DNA of 64,000 nt from Hofstenia miamia (GCA_004352715.1 SCFE01000048.1:764868-828867); one strand, 5' to 3'; counted from the first letter of the stretch, positions 47,998 through 59,581 are shown. The notes: generated by a model not told the origin, from the sequence alone. Translations and numbers: made by a program.

Positions 47998-48997
47998 NNN
48001 NNNNNNNNNNNNNNNNNNNNNNNNNNNNNNNNNNNNNNNNNNNNNNNNNNNNNNNNNNNNNNNNNNNNNNNNNNNNNNNNNNNNNNNNNNNNNNNNNNNN
48101 NNNNNNNNNNNNNNNNNNNNNNNNNNNNNNNNNNNNNNNNNNNNNNNNNNNNNNNNNNNNNNNNNNNNNNNNNNNNNNNNNNNNNNNNNNNNNNNNNNNN
48201 NNNNNNNNNNNNNNNNNNNNNNNNNNNNNNNNNNNNNNNNNNNNNNNNNNNNNNNNNNNNNNNNNNNNNNNNNNNNNNNNNNNNNNNNNNNNNNNNNNNN
48301 NNNNNNNNNNNNNNNNNNNNNNNNNNNNNNNNNNNNNNNNNNNNNNNNNNNNNNNNNNNNNNNNNNNNNNNNNNNNNNNNNNNNNNNNNNNNNNNNNNNN
48401 NNNNNNNNNNNNNNNNNNNNNNNNNNNNNNNNNNNNNNNNNNNNNNNNNNNNNNNNNNNNNNNNNNNNNNNNNNNNNNNNNNNNNNNNNNNNNNNNNNNN
48501 NNNNNNNNNNNNNNNNNNNNNNNNNNNNNNNNNNNNNNNNNNNNNNNNNNNNNNNNNNNNNNNNNNNNNNNNNNNNNNNNNNNNNNNNNNNNNNNNNNNN
48601 NNNNNNNNNNNNNNNNNNNNNNNNNNNNNNNNNNNNNNNNNNNNNNNNNNNNNNNNNNNNNNNNNNNNNNNNNNNNNNNNNNNNNNNNNNNNNNNNNNNN
48701 NNNNNNNNNNNNNNNNNNNNNNNNNNNNNNNNNNNNNNNNNNNNNNNNNNNNNNNNNNNNNNNNNNNNNNNNNNNNNNNNNNNNNNNNNNNNNNNNNNNN
48801 NNNNNNNNNNNNNNNNNNNNNNNNNNNNNNNNNNNNNNNNNNNNNNNNNNNNNNNNNNNNNNNNNNNNNNNNNNNNNNNNNNNNNNNNNNNNNNNNNNNN
48901 NNNNNNNNNNNNNNNNNNNNNNNNNNNNNNNNNNNNNNNNNNNNNNNNNNNNNNNNNNNNNNNNNNNNNNNNNNNNNNNNNNNNNNNNNNNNNNNNN
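47998..48997. other. Assembly gap, exactly 1000 N
   Basis: Placeholder gap. Left flank is Gypsy RT on plus; right flank is P-type transposase on minus. The two sides share nothing. Confidence 0.95.
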
Positions 48998-49277
48998 CTA
49001 CCTTTAAACCTGTGAAACATATACTATGAAATCCCGATTTACATTTATTAAGAAAACAAGAAAACTTGAAAATTGGTACACAACAATTGTTTGATAACAA
49101 CGTAAAGTATTTTTGATTTGCAAGTACTTGCACAGAATGTAAAATCGTTTGTATCTTTGATTGAAAGTCATTTATGAAATTATCATAATTTATGATATCT
49201 TTAACATTGAATTTAGACAATTCATCAGGCTGAGTTGTTCGAACTTCAAAACTAGTCCGTAATGTAGTCCGCGTTTT
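48998..49277 (-). pseudogene. P-type transposase, exon after the THAP region
   Basis: On the minus strand, an acceptor CCCAACAG precedes 49277 and the frame is open to the gap. It includes DELSKFNVKDIINYDNF, YFTLLSNNCCVPIFKF and FHSICFTGLKV. The alternation of an IF..L block, a P-I block and a V..G..V block resembles the segment between THAP domain and catalytic core in P-like transposases, but identity is too low to be certain. Its phase does not join directly to the THAP exon donor, so another exon probably lies between. Confidence 0.5.
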
Positions 49278-49673
49278 CTGTTGGGGGAGGGAATAATAGA
49301 AATAGGTACACTTGAAAAAATAGACGGTGGTTCAATAGGAAAAAGAAATTCTCTTAAAAAATCTTAAATTACAAATTAAAAAAACGTGATATTTTTTAGC
49401 TGAATAATTTTGCAAAATGGCTAAGGTTCTTTTACTACAGTATTATTGAATTAGTCACAAATGATTGAGCATTTTAAAATGTGAAAAATACGCAAAATTG
49501 CATTTTGCCTATGAATCTTAATCAGAAGAGTAGACAGGATATTCTGATCGGAGACATTTTGCTGGTGAACAATTTGGGGTACAAAACAATTATTAATTCA
49601 ATGAATTACAGAAAAATGCTACAAAATAATCTAAAATAACTGCTAACTTAGAATTATTAAAAAAAATAACATG

Positions 49674-49815
49674 CAGTAGTGATACATGTGGAGTTTTGTC
49701 AAAAATCTTATATTTCGGAGAGACACACATACACTTTGCTACACGAATTAATGAACAACTTATAAGTCATTTAAAATCAGAAATTTCTGATGGGGGGACT
49801 GAGGCTGTTTAATAT
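49674..49815 (+). pseudogene. GIY-YIG endonuclease remnant (Penelope-like)
   Basis: The plus frame contains LSKILYFGETHIHFATRINE followed by an HLKSE block. This resembles the GIY-YIG nuclease of Penelope-like retroelements (YxGET, then HxxxRIxEH). It is short and isolated, and lies opposite in strand to the P transposase, within its intron. Confidence 0.45.
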
Positions 49816-50194
49816 GATTTTTCATAATACTTTCATTATATATTTGATTAAATTTTTACTAATCGTACAATATTCCTCTACATGTTATGATAATAATTGT
49901 AAGGATATTTATGATGCGTTAGTTCTGACTTACTACTAGAGTCTTAGTTTCGTCAAATTTGTTAGAAATACGTTAATTGACTGGTCACCATCACTGAGAA
50001 TCGTTAGAAATTCTTAAAAAAGTGGTACACTATTGCTGACATTTTATAAATTTATGAAAAAAAAATATTAGGAATACATTTTGAAATATTGATATAGCAA
50101 ATTTAAATTAGCAGCTGGGGAGTGACTGCGATATCAGAGTTGGAACTGCCGTTAAAGCCTCTTTATTTTTATAAAGCAATTCTACTGTATTTAT

Positions 50195-50330
50195 AAAAAA
50201 TATCTAAACAACCAAGTTGAAGAACTAAAATTTACTGTCGAAATAGGAAAAGATCAAACTTCAAAATTTCTTGAACATATCATTTACTAAAAAATCTGAT
50301 ATGTAATCGAAACTGTATATGAAGTCAACA
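50195..50330 (+). pseudogene. Possible Penelope-like RT remnant
   Basis: The plus frame reads ELKFTVEIGKDQTSKFLEH and then, past stops, a VIETVYEVNK block. It weakly resembles the FTxE...FLD and VYRKPT blocks near the end of Penelope-like RT domains. Confidence 0.3.
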
Positions 50331-50426
50331 AATAGCCTAATTAGGATCTACATGAGTTATTATAATGTGCATATTAATCTATACTTTAGACGCTCAGACA
50401 TGTACACATATTGCAAAAAACACTAC

Positions 50427-50628
50427 CTTTTGTTTTTTCTTTTTGCACGTCGTCCTGGAAATGTAATCCACACACTGCCATATTTTGCATTACATTAGTA
50501 ATTATATTTGGCAGACTGGCTAGCCAAATTGTCCGTCTTTCAGGATCACTTGGAAAACCATACATTGGAATGTTAGGCTTGGAGTAATAACCAGTTTTGC
50601 AACCTGCTACAGAGCAACTTCTACCCAT
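50427..50628 (-). pseudogene. THAP-domain exon of the P-like transposase
   Basis: The THAP zinc finger binds the transposon's own DNA. The ATG at 50628 opens MGRSCSVAGCK. The C2CH signature is complete: Cys5, Cys10, Cys53 and His56, with Pro26 and Trp35 at the expected spacing, and HF after the last Cys. The exon ends at a donor, AAAAG|GTAGTG (50427/50426), and the frame closes soon after in the intron. It sits 174 bases inside the right terminal repeat, as expected for the first exon. The domain itself is undamaged, but the whole transposase cannot be judged because its middle is missing. Confidence 0.9.
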
Positions 50629-50802
50629 GTATTATTAGTAATAACTAAAGTGAAGTGAAACACATTGCATCACTGTTGGGTTAATGAATTTCATTGGTTG
50701 CTTGTAATTATGTTTTATTTATTTAAGGGCTAAAACTGTTTTTCAATTGGTGCCAAAATGTCTGGGAAATCCCGCCGCCCAAGTAAACTTGACGCCAATT
50801 AG

Positions 50803-50840
50803 CAGTTCATGGCCTGTCTCAGTATCGCCTTGACCATAAC
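50803..50840 (-). repeat. Right P-like terminal repeat and target duplication
   Basis: 50803-50832 is the inverted terminus (minus strand CAAGGCGATACTGAGACAGG onward, 30 bases, one mismatch with the left end). ACCATAAC at 50833-50840 repeats the left duplication exactly. Confidence 0.95.
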
Positions 50841-51650
50841 ATATTATTATTATTTAATTGAAGGGTAATTCGTTCGTGTAATAGTCTCTCAAACTTCCTT
50901 CTGATTGGACATATGATAGATATAGGTCCATAGTCTCTGGAGCGTCTTTTTTGTAAATTGGACTAATATGGATCTGTTTCAAGAAATCTGGAAAAATATT
51001 CTATTTTAAGCAGTCATTAAAGATATCATTTAAAGGTTCGGCAATATATTTCAAGGGACCACATGACCTATCTGATTTGTTTCTTGATTTCCCTAATTAC
51101 CTCGTAACTTATTATTAATCGAAAATGAATTTCAGGGGTATGACAACAAGAAGTTATTTCTGAACCTTCATAATTACCAAGGTTTGTAATTTAAAATTTT
51201 GGAAATTTCATAATCGTTGACGTATTGATTTCTTTTAGTCTATAATTTTTTTCTAGGGAGAAGATTTTGATATAGTGGAATTCAAAATTTTTTTAATGAA
51301 TCTCCATTTACTCTTTTGGTTCTGTAATTTTCTGTATTCATGTTTAATATATTCATTGCAAGCTTTAAGATTTTCTAAATTAGAAATATTTCAAGATTTT
51401 TATATAATAAATAGCTTTGAGGCGTACTCTATTGGGAAAAAAATTTCAAACTTCATTTTTTGATGATTAATTCTTTACAGAAATAGGAAAGCCAAGGCTT
51501 GTCATTCTTATTTTTGCGAAAATTGTTGGTAAGGACAATATTTATCTAGATAGGATTCAAGAATATCAAGAAAGTTTTGATCGTGTTTTTAAGATCAATT
51601 GCAACGTATACAGAAGTCCAAGTTTCACGTGAAAGTGCGTTTTCAGGTTC
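50841..51650 (-). pseudogene. LINE-A reverse transcriptase, 5' half
   Basis: On the minus strand: DKPWLSYFCKELI near 51500, an AEPLNDIFNDCLK block near 51025, FPDFLKQIHISPIYKKD near 50960 (the usual entry to RT), and, after one frame change, RLLHERITLQLNNNN up to the P insertion. It continues in frame at 33487. The element is jockey/CR1-like. Stops and frameshifts show it is dead. Confidence 0.85.
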
Positions 51651-52503
51651 TCTGTATTATCGGAAGAGTGAATAGTGATCCATTTTTGGATATTGAATTT
51701 TTAATTCTAGTTTTAATGAAACTGGCTGATATATTATAGCGATTTTTATTTTACGACTTAGTAAAAATTTAATAAGCGACGGAGCTTTAATATCTCGGAG
51801 GGTGAGAAATGATTCGGTGGTGTGGTTGAAGGGACTTATGCGCGTAGCTTAATTGTTGATAGTAAGTACAAGGTCCGTGATTATCTTTGATGTTGCGGTG
51901 GCAAATGGCATATGGGTATTCAACAGCTGATATGATAGTGAAGCAAAAAGTGGTGGTTGATGAAAGACTGCTTTGCATTTGCAAAATATCTTTTAAGGCA
52001 TCATGCTAATATAGCATAGCCGGATTCAGAGAAATGAATTCCGCCTCAAGTAAAGAGATCTGCATTAACATAAGCACCCCTGTAAAAATATCGATTATTT
52101 TCAAAGACTGTACTGTAATTGCTTAATATTTTGATGCAATGGTACCATTACACGAAATTTAATTAAGTGATTTACAAGCCCTCTAGTGGCAAAATAACGC
52201 AGTGCAAATTAATATTTAAGAAAAATTATTTGAAATTAAATGAACTCAGTTTATTGCAATTGTTGAACTAATAGCTCCGGTCTAATGACGCATTTTCCTT
52301 CACTCTCTCAAATAATTCATTGAAATAAACGGGATTATATGCTCGCTAATGCANTCCTTCAAAATTTGTCAATTTTTAACAAAAAGCTGCAATGAATTGT
52401 ACAAAAAACTAACCAAGTATATGAGTACTTTAACATTCACAAAGAATCTTAAGGGCATTTACTTTCATTTTCTCACCCCCCGATTTTAAATATATTGTAT
52501 AAT
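51650..52503. other. AT-rich stretch, decayed LINE-A sequence likely
   Basis: By position it should hold the upstream part of LINE-A. I cannot read a convincing endonuclease in it. One N lies at 52354. Confidence 0.35.
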
Positions 52504-52860
52504 TTAGAAGAAATAGTGCAAAGTTTTATTTGCTAATGTATTAAGATAGGGCAAATCTGGCATTTTCGTGCGCCATCTGTCGAGAAAATTATTTTTCAGC
52601 AAAACAAAATTTCGTCTAATGAGTGACTTCAGATGAGTTGTGTTGAATAATTTGAAGGTTTTAGTAAATGGGAATGGCGCAAGTTCAATTATTGTAATTT
52701 TAGTTTTCAGCGTTTTGGAGAGAATGGCGTGTGGCAGAAATGAGTTTTTCAAAGAGTAATTCATAATATTCTTATTTGATTGCATTACATCATTTCTTCC
52801 AGCAGTGATCATCATCTTCTTTACATTGTTCTTTTGAGAGATTGCTAAAATATGGTCGAG
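52504..52860 (-). pseudogene. Possible esterase-like ORF of LINE-A
   Basis: The frame 52815-52504, extendable to about 52860, begins MMITAGRNDVMQSNKNIM and goes on with ITIIELAPFPFTKTF and a LIRRNFVLL block. The G-x-ND block followed by a hydrophobic I-x-x-x-P strand and an N-x-x-L block resembles the SGNH-hydrolase domain found in some CR1-like LINEs. Same strand as, and upstream of, LINE-A. Tentative. Confidence 0.35.
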
Positions 52861-53214
52861 ATTTCGGGATGATAATGAATTGTGACACTGTGATCTTTTG
52901 CAAGTTTATTGGCCCTCAGTTGGTGATACATCAATTTTCCTATTAGCAGAGTGTCAGAAGTTTCTTTGATGCGTTTTACTTTTCGTTTGTTTCTGTCACA
53001 TTTTCGAAAGCATTGTCGCTGTTGGTGAAACTAGTGTTCGATGTTTCTACTGGTGTAGTTCTGAAGGGGATAGCGATTCTTCAATATTTGAGCAGGGTTT
53101 GCTCATTAGACCTGACCCTCTCAGAGAGAAGCATAACTGATTAATTATTAAAAATTATCTATAGATTTACAAAATCCAATTGTTTAACTTATGAATATCA
53201 CAAAATTATGAAAT

Positions 53215-53680
53215 TTACATTATTAAGAGTAGTTAAGACAGAGTGAAGCACGTTCCAATGGGATATCCTGAAATTCTCAAAACACCTGTGGCTATTTGCC
53301 ATATGTAAATGAAGTGATTCTATTGGACGCCATCTAGCGACGAAATATTTTTGACAAAGTTAAATTGAGCAAATTAATTTTTGACGAATTTTTTATTTTT
53401 GATTGCTAGGATTTGGGCAAAGTTATATAATTGATGACAAGAAATGTTTTTGACAGAGTTAAAATTATTTTCTTGATGAAGTTTATATTTTTAGGCAAAC
53501 TGACATATTTGCTTCTGCTAATATAGTTATGACATGTTCATTGTAACAATGTTTTCAATTGTGCAACATTCTGTATTAAGGAAAATAATTCATAGACTTA
53601 AAAGCCAACACTTGGTTATAACATTTTATATTTTGTATAGACGTATATTTCAGCATGTATTAATATTAATGAAAGATATA
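53215..53680 (+). repeat. Repeat family R1, copy c
   Basis: Begins GAGTAGTTAAGACAGAGTG and contains GGACGCCATCTAGCGAC, one A/T-rich subrepeat pair and GTTATGACATGTTCATTG. A partial extra unit (GTTGTAACAATG block) appears at about 53785-53830. Confidence 0.75.
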
Positions 53681-53829
53681 GCATGCAAGATGTAAAAAAC
53701 AGTAATTTCTTTAGCATTGTGTATAAATTGTAATAAATGTAAAAGCATACATTACACAATGACTTCATGTGATGAAGTTCTTAAGACGTGTTTGTTGTAA
53801 CAATGCTTAACCATGCAACAAGGAAAATA

Positions 53830-55030
53830 ATTGATAGATGCAAAAGTCATTTTCTGGTAATATCCAAATAAAAAGTGGAGAAATATTTTGCTAAACTTAA
53901 GCACTATAGTCACATGAAATAGATGTAAATTTTCAAAAACAAGATAGAAATATCCGCCAAACTTAACAACAAACATATGAAATATACCATTAATAAATCA
54001 ATAAAAAATTGAAATGTCTGATATACATGACAAAATCAAATTCATTTTCACTAATACCGAAAATACAAAATGGAAAAATATTAACGATGCCTAAATATTA
54101 CATACATATGAATCAAAATGCATTGTATATGGGCTGTTTTTGTGCAGACTGAGTTGTTGTACAGAGCTTCACTGCATCTAGCAAAATCACGACGCCCAAA
54201 CTTGTTATCCAGAATATTCACTACATTGTAAGCTGATGTATCCATAATAGTAATGCACTAATTAACTTGAAAAAATAAATTTACCAAAAAATTTACAATA
54301 AATAATTAGTAAAATAGAATTAATTTTTAAAATAGTGGTGATTTTATAAAAATTTCTTTTTTCTTTGTTCTATTTTTAACATCATGGTCATACATGGTTT
54401 CAGTTTTTCAAAGGTGAAGGCACAATTTAAAGCACACTTCACCTCAATTAATGATGGTTTCATTTTAAAAAGATTTTTTTATTGAATAATTATCTTGACA
54501 CACAAGAGAATGAAAATAGAATTTTAAAAAACTTATTTGGATATTCAACAAATAAAGCCCGTAAATAAGTAATATCAGAATTATATAAAAACAATTTATT
54601 TAAACCTTAATATGTATTTTTATACTTTCTTGTTATGTACAAAGGTTTAAAATTAGTTATTATTATTATTATTATTAATGTTATTTTTATTACGCTTCAA
54701 TAGATTTATTGTTTGTAATTGTACAATCTCATATACTTTACAATTTGTAATATATTAATTACAAACTTCATTTTGTAAATATGAACATACAATTTACAAC
54801 ATATTAATGTAAAATAATTTTACAAACAAGCTAAATGTTTACAAATAAACTAAAATGTTAGAAACAAAAATAATTTACAAATTATATAATTAATAAATAT
54901 ACAGATTCAAAAGTTTCGCCAGGCATTTAATTTTTTAGAGTAGCCTAAGCTATATTGTGCTGCCAATAGGTTTTGTTTCAAAAGTTTTTGAATACTTTAA
55001 TATTTGCTGCACTGCATATTTCAATACGTA
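53830..55030. other. AT-rich stretch with (ATT)n
   Basis: An ATT run lies at about 54658-54680. Nothing coding is seen. Part may be the 3' tail of LINE-B. Confidence 0.5.
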
Positions 55031-55079
55031 AGTTGTTCCGCATATTTACAGTAATAGATTTATAGCTCTTCCTCCAATT

Positions 55080-56312
55080 CTAAGTTTTGGCAAGTACTTG
55101 ATTTATGCATCTTTTAGCCCGTTCATTATATGTAATGTATCTAGTGAGAAAGTTAATGTGCTTATAAATTTTTACTAAACTGATGTACTTAATACAGTAA
55201 ATAGGTGCTAGAATTTGTAAATCTTGTAATTTCTTACTAGTTAAATATTTATTGATGTTATACATACTTCTAATTGACCAATTAAAAACACTGTTCATGT
55301 GCTTACTTTCTATGGGCATAGCATTTAGTAGTGTACAAGCATATGTAAAATGGCTAATTACAAAAGCAAATATTGCTGCCTTAGTTTGGGCTATATTCCG
55401 GATTTCTCTTAAATAATGTACCCCGGTTGCCATTTTCTTGATTTTACTTTTTATAAAATTTGTGTAGTTTAAATTGTTATAAATTTCTACTCCTAAGTAT
55501 TTAATTGTTTTATTTTGTTCAATTGGTGGTATGTCCCCATTAATGTCTAATTTGATATCAGTGGAAATCTTTTTATATTTATTTGGAGAGAATATTGTGA
55601 ATTGCGTTTTTTGAATATTTATTGTTAATTTGTTTTGGTTAAGATAATTTTTTATATTCTCAATGCTAACCTGTAAATTTTGTGTAGCTATAATTGGACT
55701 GATGTTTCGATTTACTATACACATATCATCTGCATATTGAATTATTTCGGAATTTTGTATAAATTTGTTTACATCATTTATGTATATATTGAATGATATT
55801 GGTCCCAAGACCGTACCTTGTGGAACACCTTTATGAGTTGTTAGATAATCAGAAAATGTTGTTTGGATACGAACACGTTGTTGTCTTCCATTTAAGAAGC
55901 TATCTATGAGCTTACAAGAATCGCTAGAAAATCCATATTGTTGTAATTTTGAAATTAGAATCCTGAAATCAAGGCTGTCAAAAGCCTTATTCAGATCTAG
56001 TAAAGCAATAGCAATACTTATATTTAAAGAAAAGCTTGCAGTTTCCGTAAGAGAGAGAGTAAAGCATCTGTGGTGCTGAATATTTATCTAAAGCCAAATT
56101 CTTTATTTGAAATTATCTTTAATTCGTTTAGATAGTTATTTATTTGTTTGCATAAGAGTGTTTCAAAGATCTTGGATATAGGATTTGTTACAGCTATTGG
56201 TCTGAGTTTATACAATTTGTAGGATCTTTAGTACTGGCGTTATATCAGATTTTTTTAATATTTGAGGATATGTTGATGTATGTATTGCAAAATTGCAAGC
56301 AAAAAGTAGATG
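55080..56312 (-). pseudogene. LINE-B reverse transcriptase
   Basis: Reverse transcriptase of a non-LTR element, in three frames. Near 56215: YKLRPIAVTNPISKIFETLL and KEFGFR. Near 56010: ALLDLNKAFDSLDF (motif A). 55850-55080: GVPQGTVLGPISFNIYINDV (motif B'), IQYADDMCIV (motif C), then KYLGVEIYNNLNY and a long C-terminal region. Frameshifts at about 56225 and 56085 separate otherwise well-kept coding. Target-primed reverse transcription is the expected mechanism. The clade is jockey/CR1-like, not resolved. Confidence 0.9.
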
Positions 56313-57560
56313 TTATTTAATATATTCTTTGATTATAAATATTGGAATTCCACTACTATTAGTACATGTATTTCTATCAAGACCAGCTACAACTTTAATT
56401 AGTTCATATTCATTAATATAATTAAAACTGAATGTTGATTTTAGTTGATCAATTCTATTTATATAGTCTAAATTGGGACCCTTAAAGGTACCTAGATACT
56501 TAAATGTTCTATTCATGTGATTGGCAATCTCTTTATGACTTGTGAACTTTACATTATCAAATATGATTTCCTGTATTGAACTTGTTAGATCTTTTTCCTT
56601 ATTTAAGAATTTATTTATGAAGCGCCATTTATTTTTTGATTGTGTTAGGTTATAATAAAAATGCTTCTCCTGTGTTTTTCTTTGAGTAATCATAACTTCG
56701 CGATGTTTATCTTTAATCTCTGTATAATTTTGTATATTGACTTGTGAATTATCTTCAGATAATGCTAACCAAGTCTTTTCCTTATCTTTAGTTAATTTGT
56801 CAACATATTTGTCACTTTTAAAAGTTCTTTTCCCAGTCTTAATATATTTGACTTTATATGGGGCACATCTATTTAGACATTTCCTTATTTCCTTGATTAT
56901 GAAAGTGAACATAGCATCGGAATCATTTAGTGTATAGATGTAATCCCATGTAACATTTTGCAAATAATCAATGAACTGTTGCTTGTTAAAATTAGCATAA
57001 CTACGAGAGTAAATTTTCTTGCGAGTATTTTTTATAGTATGTATTTCATTAGTTACATACATGCAAAGATTATGATCACTAAATGAGTTAAATATATATG
57101 TTGAAAAATTTATTAGTTCGGAATCTGTTAATAGATAATCTATTAAGGAGCCTGCACGTGTGGGCGTAGAACTATTTATTAATTTTAAGTTCAGTTCATT
57201 ACACAATTGATCAATCAATTTTGCTTCATTTTTCAAAAAATAATTAATATTATAGTCACCTAATAAGATAACATCTTTTCTTATTTGCATTGCATTTTGT
57301 ACCTCAAAAATTTTCTGTTCAATAAATTCTCTGGAATATAATTTCTTTGGACAATAGCTTAAATTTACTAATGCAGATATTTTATTTTGCTTTACACCTT
57401 TTAGCTCTACCCAGAGACTTTCAAAGTTTTTATGCATCGTTTCTAGTTTTTCTTGTCTGATAGGGTTCATAAATTTCGGTACTAAAAGCATGATTCCACC
57501 TCCTCGTGATCCTCTAGTTTTATTAAAACTAGTGTATTTGCTTTTGTTAAAATTATACAT
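56313..57560 (-). pseudogene. LINE-B endonuclease domain
   Basis: Open 415-codon frame upstream of the RT. It contains an apurinic-type endonuclease with RGGGIMLLV, VILLGDYNINYF, STPTRAGSLIDYLLTDSEL and SFSDHNLCMYV (the catalytic SDH), followed by the long linker before RT with a KNKWRFINKFLN block and TNSSGIPIFIIKEYI. The final block is the start of RT, cut by a stop at 56313. The first residues of the nuclease are missing, so the 5' end is truncated or in another frame beyond 57560. Confidence 0.9.
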
Positions 57561-57871
57561 TTCTGTAGAGTTATTAGCAAGTCATGTCTCCGTATAGGCG
57601 TAGATAGTGTTTTCATCCATAGTTTCATAAATTTCTTGTGTATAAATATACTATTTTAATATTATTTGGAAAATTTCTTACTACGGATTTCATTTGACTA
57701 CTATACAAAATCTTAGGGCCTGGATTTAAATGGATATCTGTCTGATTGGATTAATATTGATATTAATGAACATTTTCTATAGTGAAAAATAGATTTCCTG
57801 TGAAAAATCGTACATATTTTGATATCTCCTTTTTTTTACTTTGTCTTATTCTTGAGAATATCATTTTTATT

Positions 57872-58129
57872 TTAATTATAGTATTTGAGCGTTTGTTGAG
57901 CATTTTCATAAATCGAAATTAGTCTTTGCAATAACTGCTTAATTTCCATTGTGTTAAATTTTGGTGATTGAATTACATCACTGTATGTGTGTTTTTGCGA
58001 ATGTTTTTTCCAATCTTCGGGTATTTCATGTCTTACATAGTAATAATCTTTTTGGTGGTGTTTGTCTTTAAAATCAAGCGAAATTAATTCTTTACATGCA
58101 TCTACTATGGAATATGTGGGCGACTCCAT
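57872..58129 (-). other. Unrecognised 85-codon frame
   Basis: Begins MESPTYSIVDACKELISLD, is Lys/His-rich, and ends in a helix-like tail. No family recognised. Its second half lies in a block duplicated at 59497, so it is repetitive. It lies directly downstream of the hAT relic on the same strand. Confidence 0.3.
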
Positions 58130-58222
58130 TCTTTCTATCTAATCAGGAAAAAATCCATAGCATTGAGTACTCGCAAGCAGGTCGAATTCCTAAGTGTTGT
58201 AGGAAACAGTCCGTGACCCTCA
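57969..58222. repeat. Segment duplicated at 59497-59709
   Basis: TTACATCACTGTATGTGTG to TTTTTGGTGGT is identical in both places. The second copy is then interrupted by 114 N and resumes at GTGACCCTCA, also present at 58212. The expected missing length from copy one is about 158 bases. Confidence 0.8.
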
Positions 58223-58760
58223 AATTCCGAGACAATGCATCTTACTTCTGGAAGTATTTTGCATAATATAAAGCTGCTTTTATTCAGCTTCCCCATCGTG
58301 AAAGAACAGGTTCTGGAAGAGTGCCAATGTCGTGGAAGGCATGTCGCCTTGCTGCATTTTTCAACATTGCTGACTTGACATGCGCAATTAAATTATCAAC
58401 TGACCGAATTTTTGCTGCACAGTTATGAAGGAGATGTGTTGTACAAGTGTCGTGAAATAGATTCTTGTACATCTGCTGCAAAAAGTTTCCTGCAGTCAAT
58501 ATGTATGACGCTGCGTTGTTCAAAAGAACTCTAATGCTTTCTCTGGGTGTTTCGATAGTATGGAACGCGTCATCGACTACGTCTAAAACAACATGATTAT
58601 CCGGTGGCTTTTCTAGTACCATGGATGTCAGAAGGTAGCTCTTTTCAGGAATGTCACGACTACCTGCTAGAACATTAAAATACTTTACACGCTTTATCTC
58701 CGATTCATCAGCAACTATGAAAATCCCTTTCCCACAAAGAATGTCTCCTTCGGTTGATTT
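58200..58760 (-). pseudogene. hAT-type transposase relic
   Basis: On the minus strand: GKGIFIVADESEIKRVKYFN, then PEKSYLLTSMVLEKPPDNH, then the frame 58622-58284 with ETPRESIRVLLNNAASYI, HDTCTTHLLHNCAAKIRSV and LPEPVLSRWGS. This is the order seen in the DUF659/hAT-like group (first acidic residue, the usual TDAA block, the C-x-x-H-xx-N block, RWGTW). The expected Asp before AASY reads Asn. Two stops follow the RWGS block. Only the central portion survives, with no BED finger or dimerisation domain. Confidence 0.75.
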
Positions 58761-58799
58761 CTTCTGTTGCCATCTGGTCCACTTTGCTATTCAATTTTC

Positions 58800-59496
58800 T
58801 ATTCATGTATATTAAGTCATCAAAGTTATGCAAATATATTATTTATTGATGTAAAAATGTTTTTGTAAGAAGCTATCCAATTAAAATGGGCATTAATATT
58901 AAAATGCTAGCAATTGGTGGCCATTTTCCCAGAGCTTCCACCGACAAGGCTATAGAGGAGATAACGCGTATTTAGTTAACTTCCAGTAGCTGAGACTTTT
59001 AGAGCATAAGTAATAAAAAGACTTCAATGTCTGGTTTTATTCATAGATAGAACTCCGAATCAAAACATCTTACTTGCATTAAGCATTGAAATAGATTTGA
59101 GAGAATCATTCATTGATACCACATTGAAAAATTAAAGGCATTTAATTCAACAAAATTTTCCTTAAGCCCAAGTATGTCTCAGGTAAATCATGGCTAAGAC
59201 ATAAATTCTTAGATAACGACTATACAACAACTCTTTCTTAAAATCACTTAGTAATTTATTTCTAGCCTATTAAATTTATTGTACAAATTGCTTTGCCTTT
59301 AATTTTCAATAATGAATATATTAAGCATCTAGAATAGGCATATTGTTGGGCTTCATTATCAACATATTTGAAAATTTGTTTTAAATCAATGCTCCAGATG
59401 CCACTGCTAGATGAATTTATGTATTATCAAATACTGTCATCAACATATTGCATTAAAATTAGATTGAAATATATATACATGTATGCAGGAATAGTT
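58800..59496. other. AT-rich stretch, nothing recognised
   Basis: No gene or clear repeat seen. Confidence 0.5.
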
Positions 59497-59581
59497 ACAT
59501 CACTGTATGTGTGTTTTTGCGAATGTTTTTTCCAATCTTCGGGTATTTCATGTCTTACATAGTAATAATCTTTTTGGTGGT

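Larger units (their letters stand above)
33496..50832 (-). mobile_element. P-element-like transposon carrying THAP transposase
   Basis: Cut-and-paste DNA transposon of the P superfamily. Evidence: near-perfect 30-bp terminal inverted repeats at 33496-33525 and 50803-50832, an 8-bp target duplication (the P-element size), a THAP-domain exon just inside the right end, and P-type C-terminal transposase coding just inside the left end, both on the minus strand. As assembled it spans 17337 bases, but it contains two placeholder gaps and contig Y, which shows no transposase and carries host-gene exons. I infer the true element is 33496-34464 plus 48998-50832 plus an unknown missing middle, about 2.8 kb visible. 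It inserted into a LINE. Confidence 0.9.

Noticed and set aside
33496-50832. A giant 17-kb P element carrying a host zinc-finger gene and minisatellite as cargo
   Set aside because: The apparent size depends on a contig held by two placeholder gaps. A misplaced contig explains the split gene and the missing transposase middle more simply.
56737-56937. Plus-strand 66-codon frame
   Set aside because: Antisense of the LINE-B endonuclease linker.
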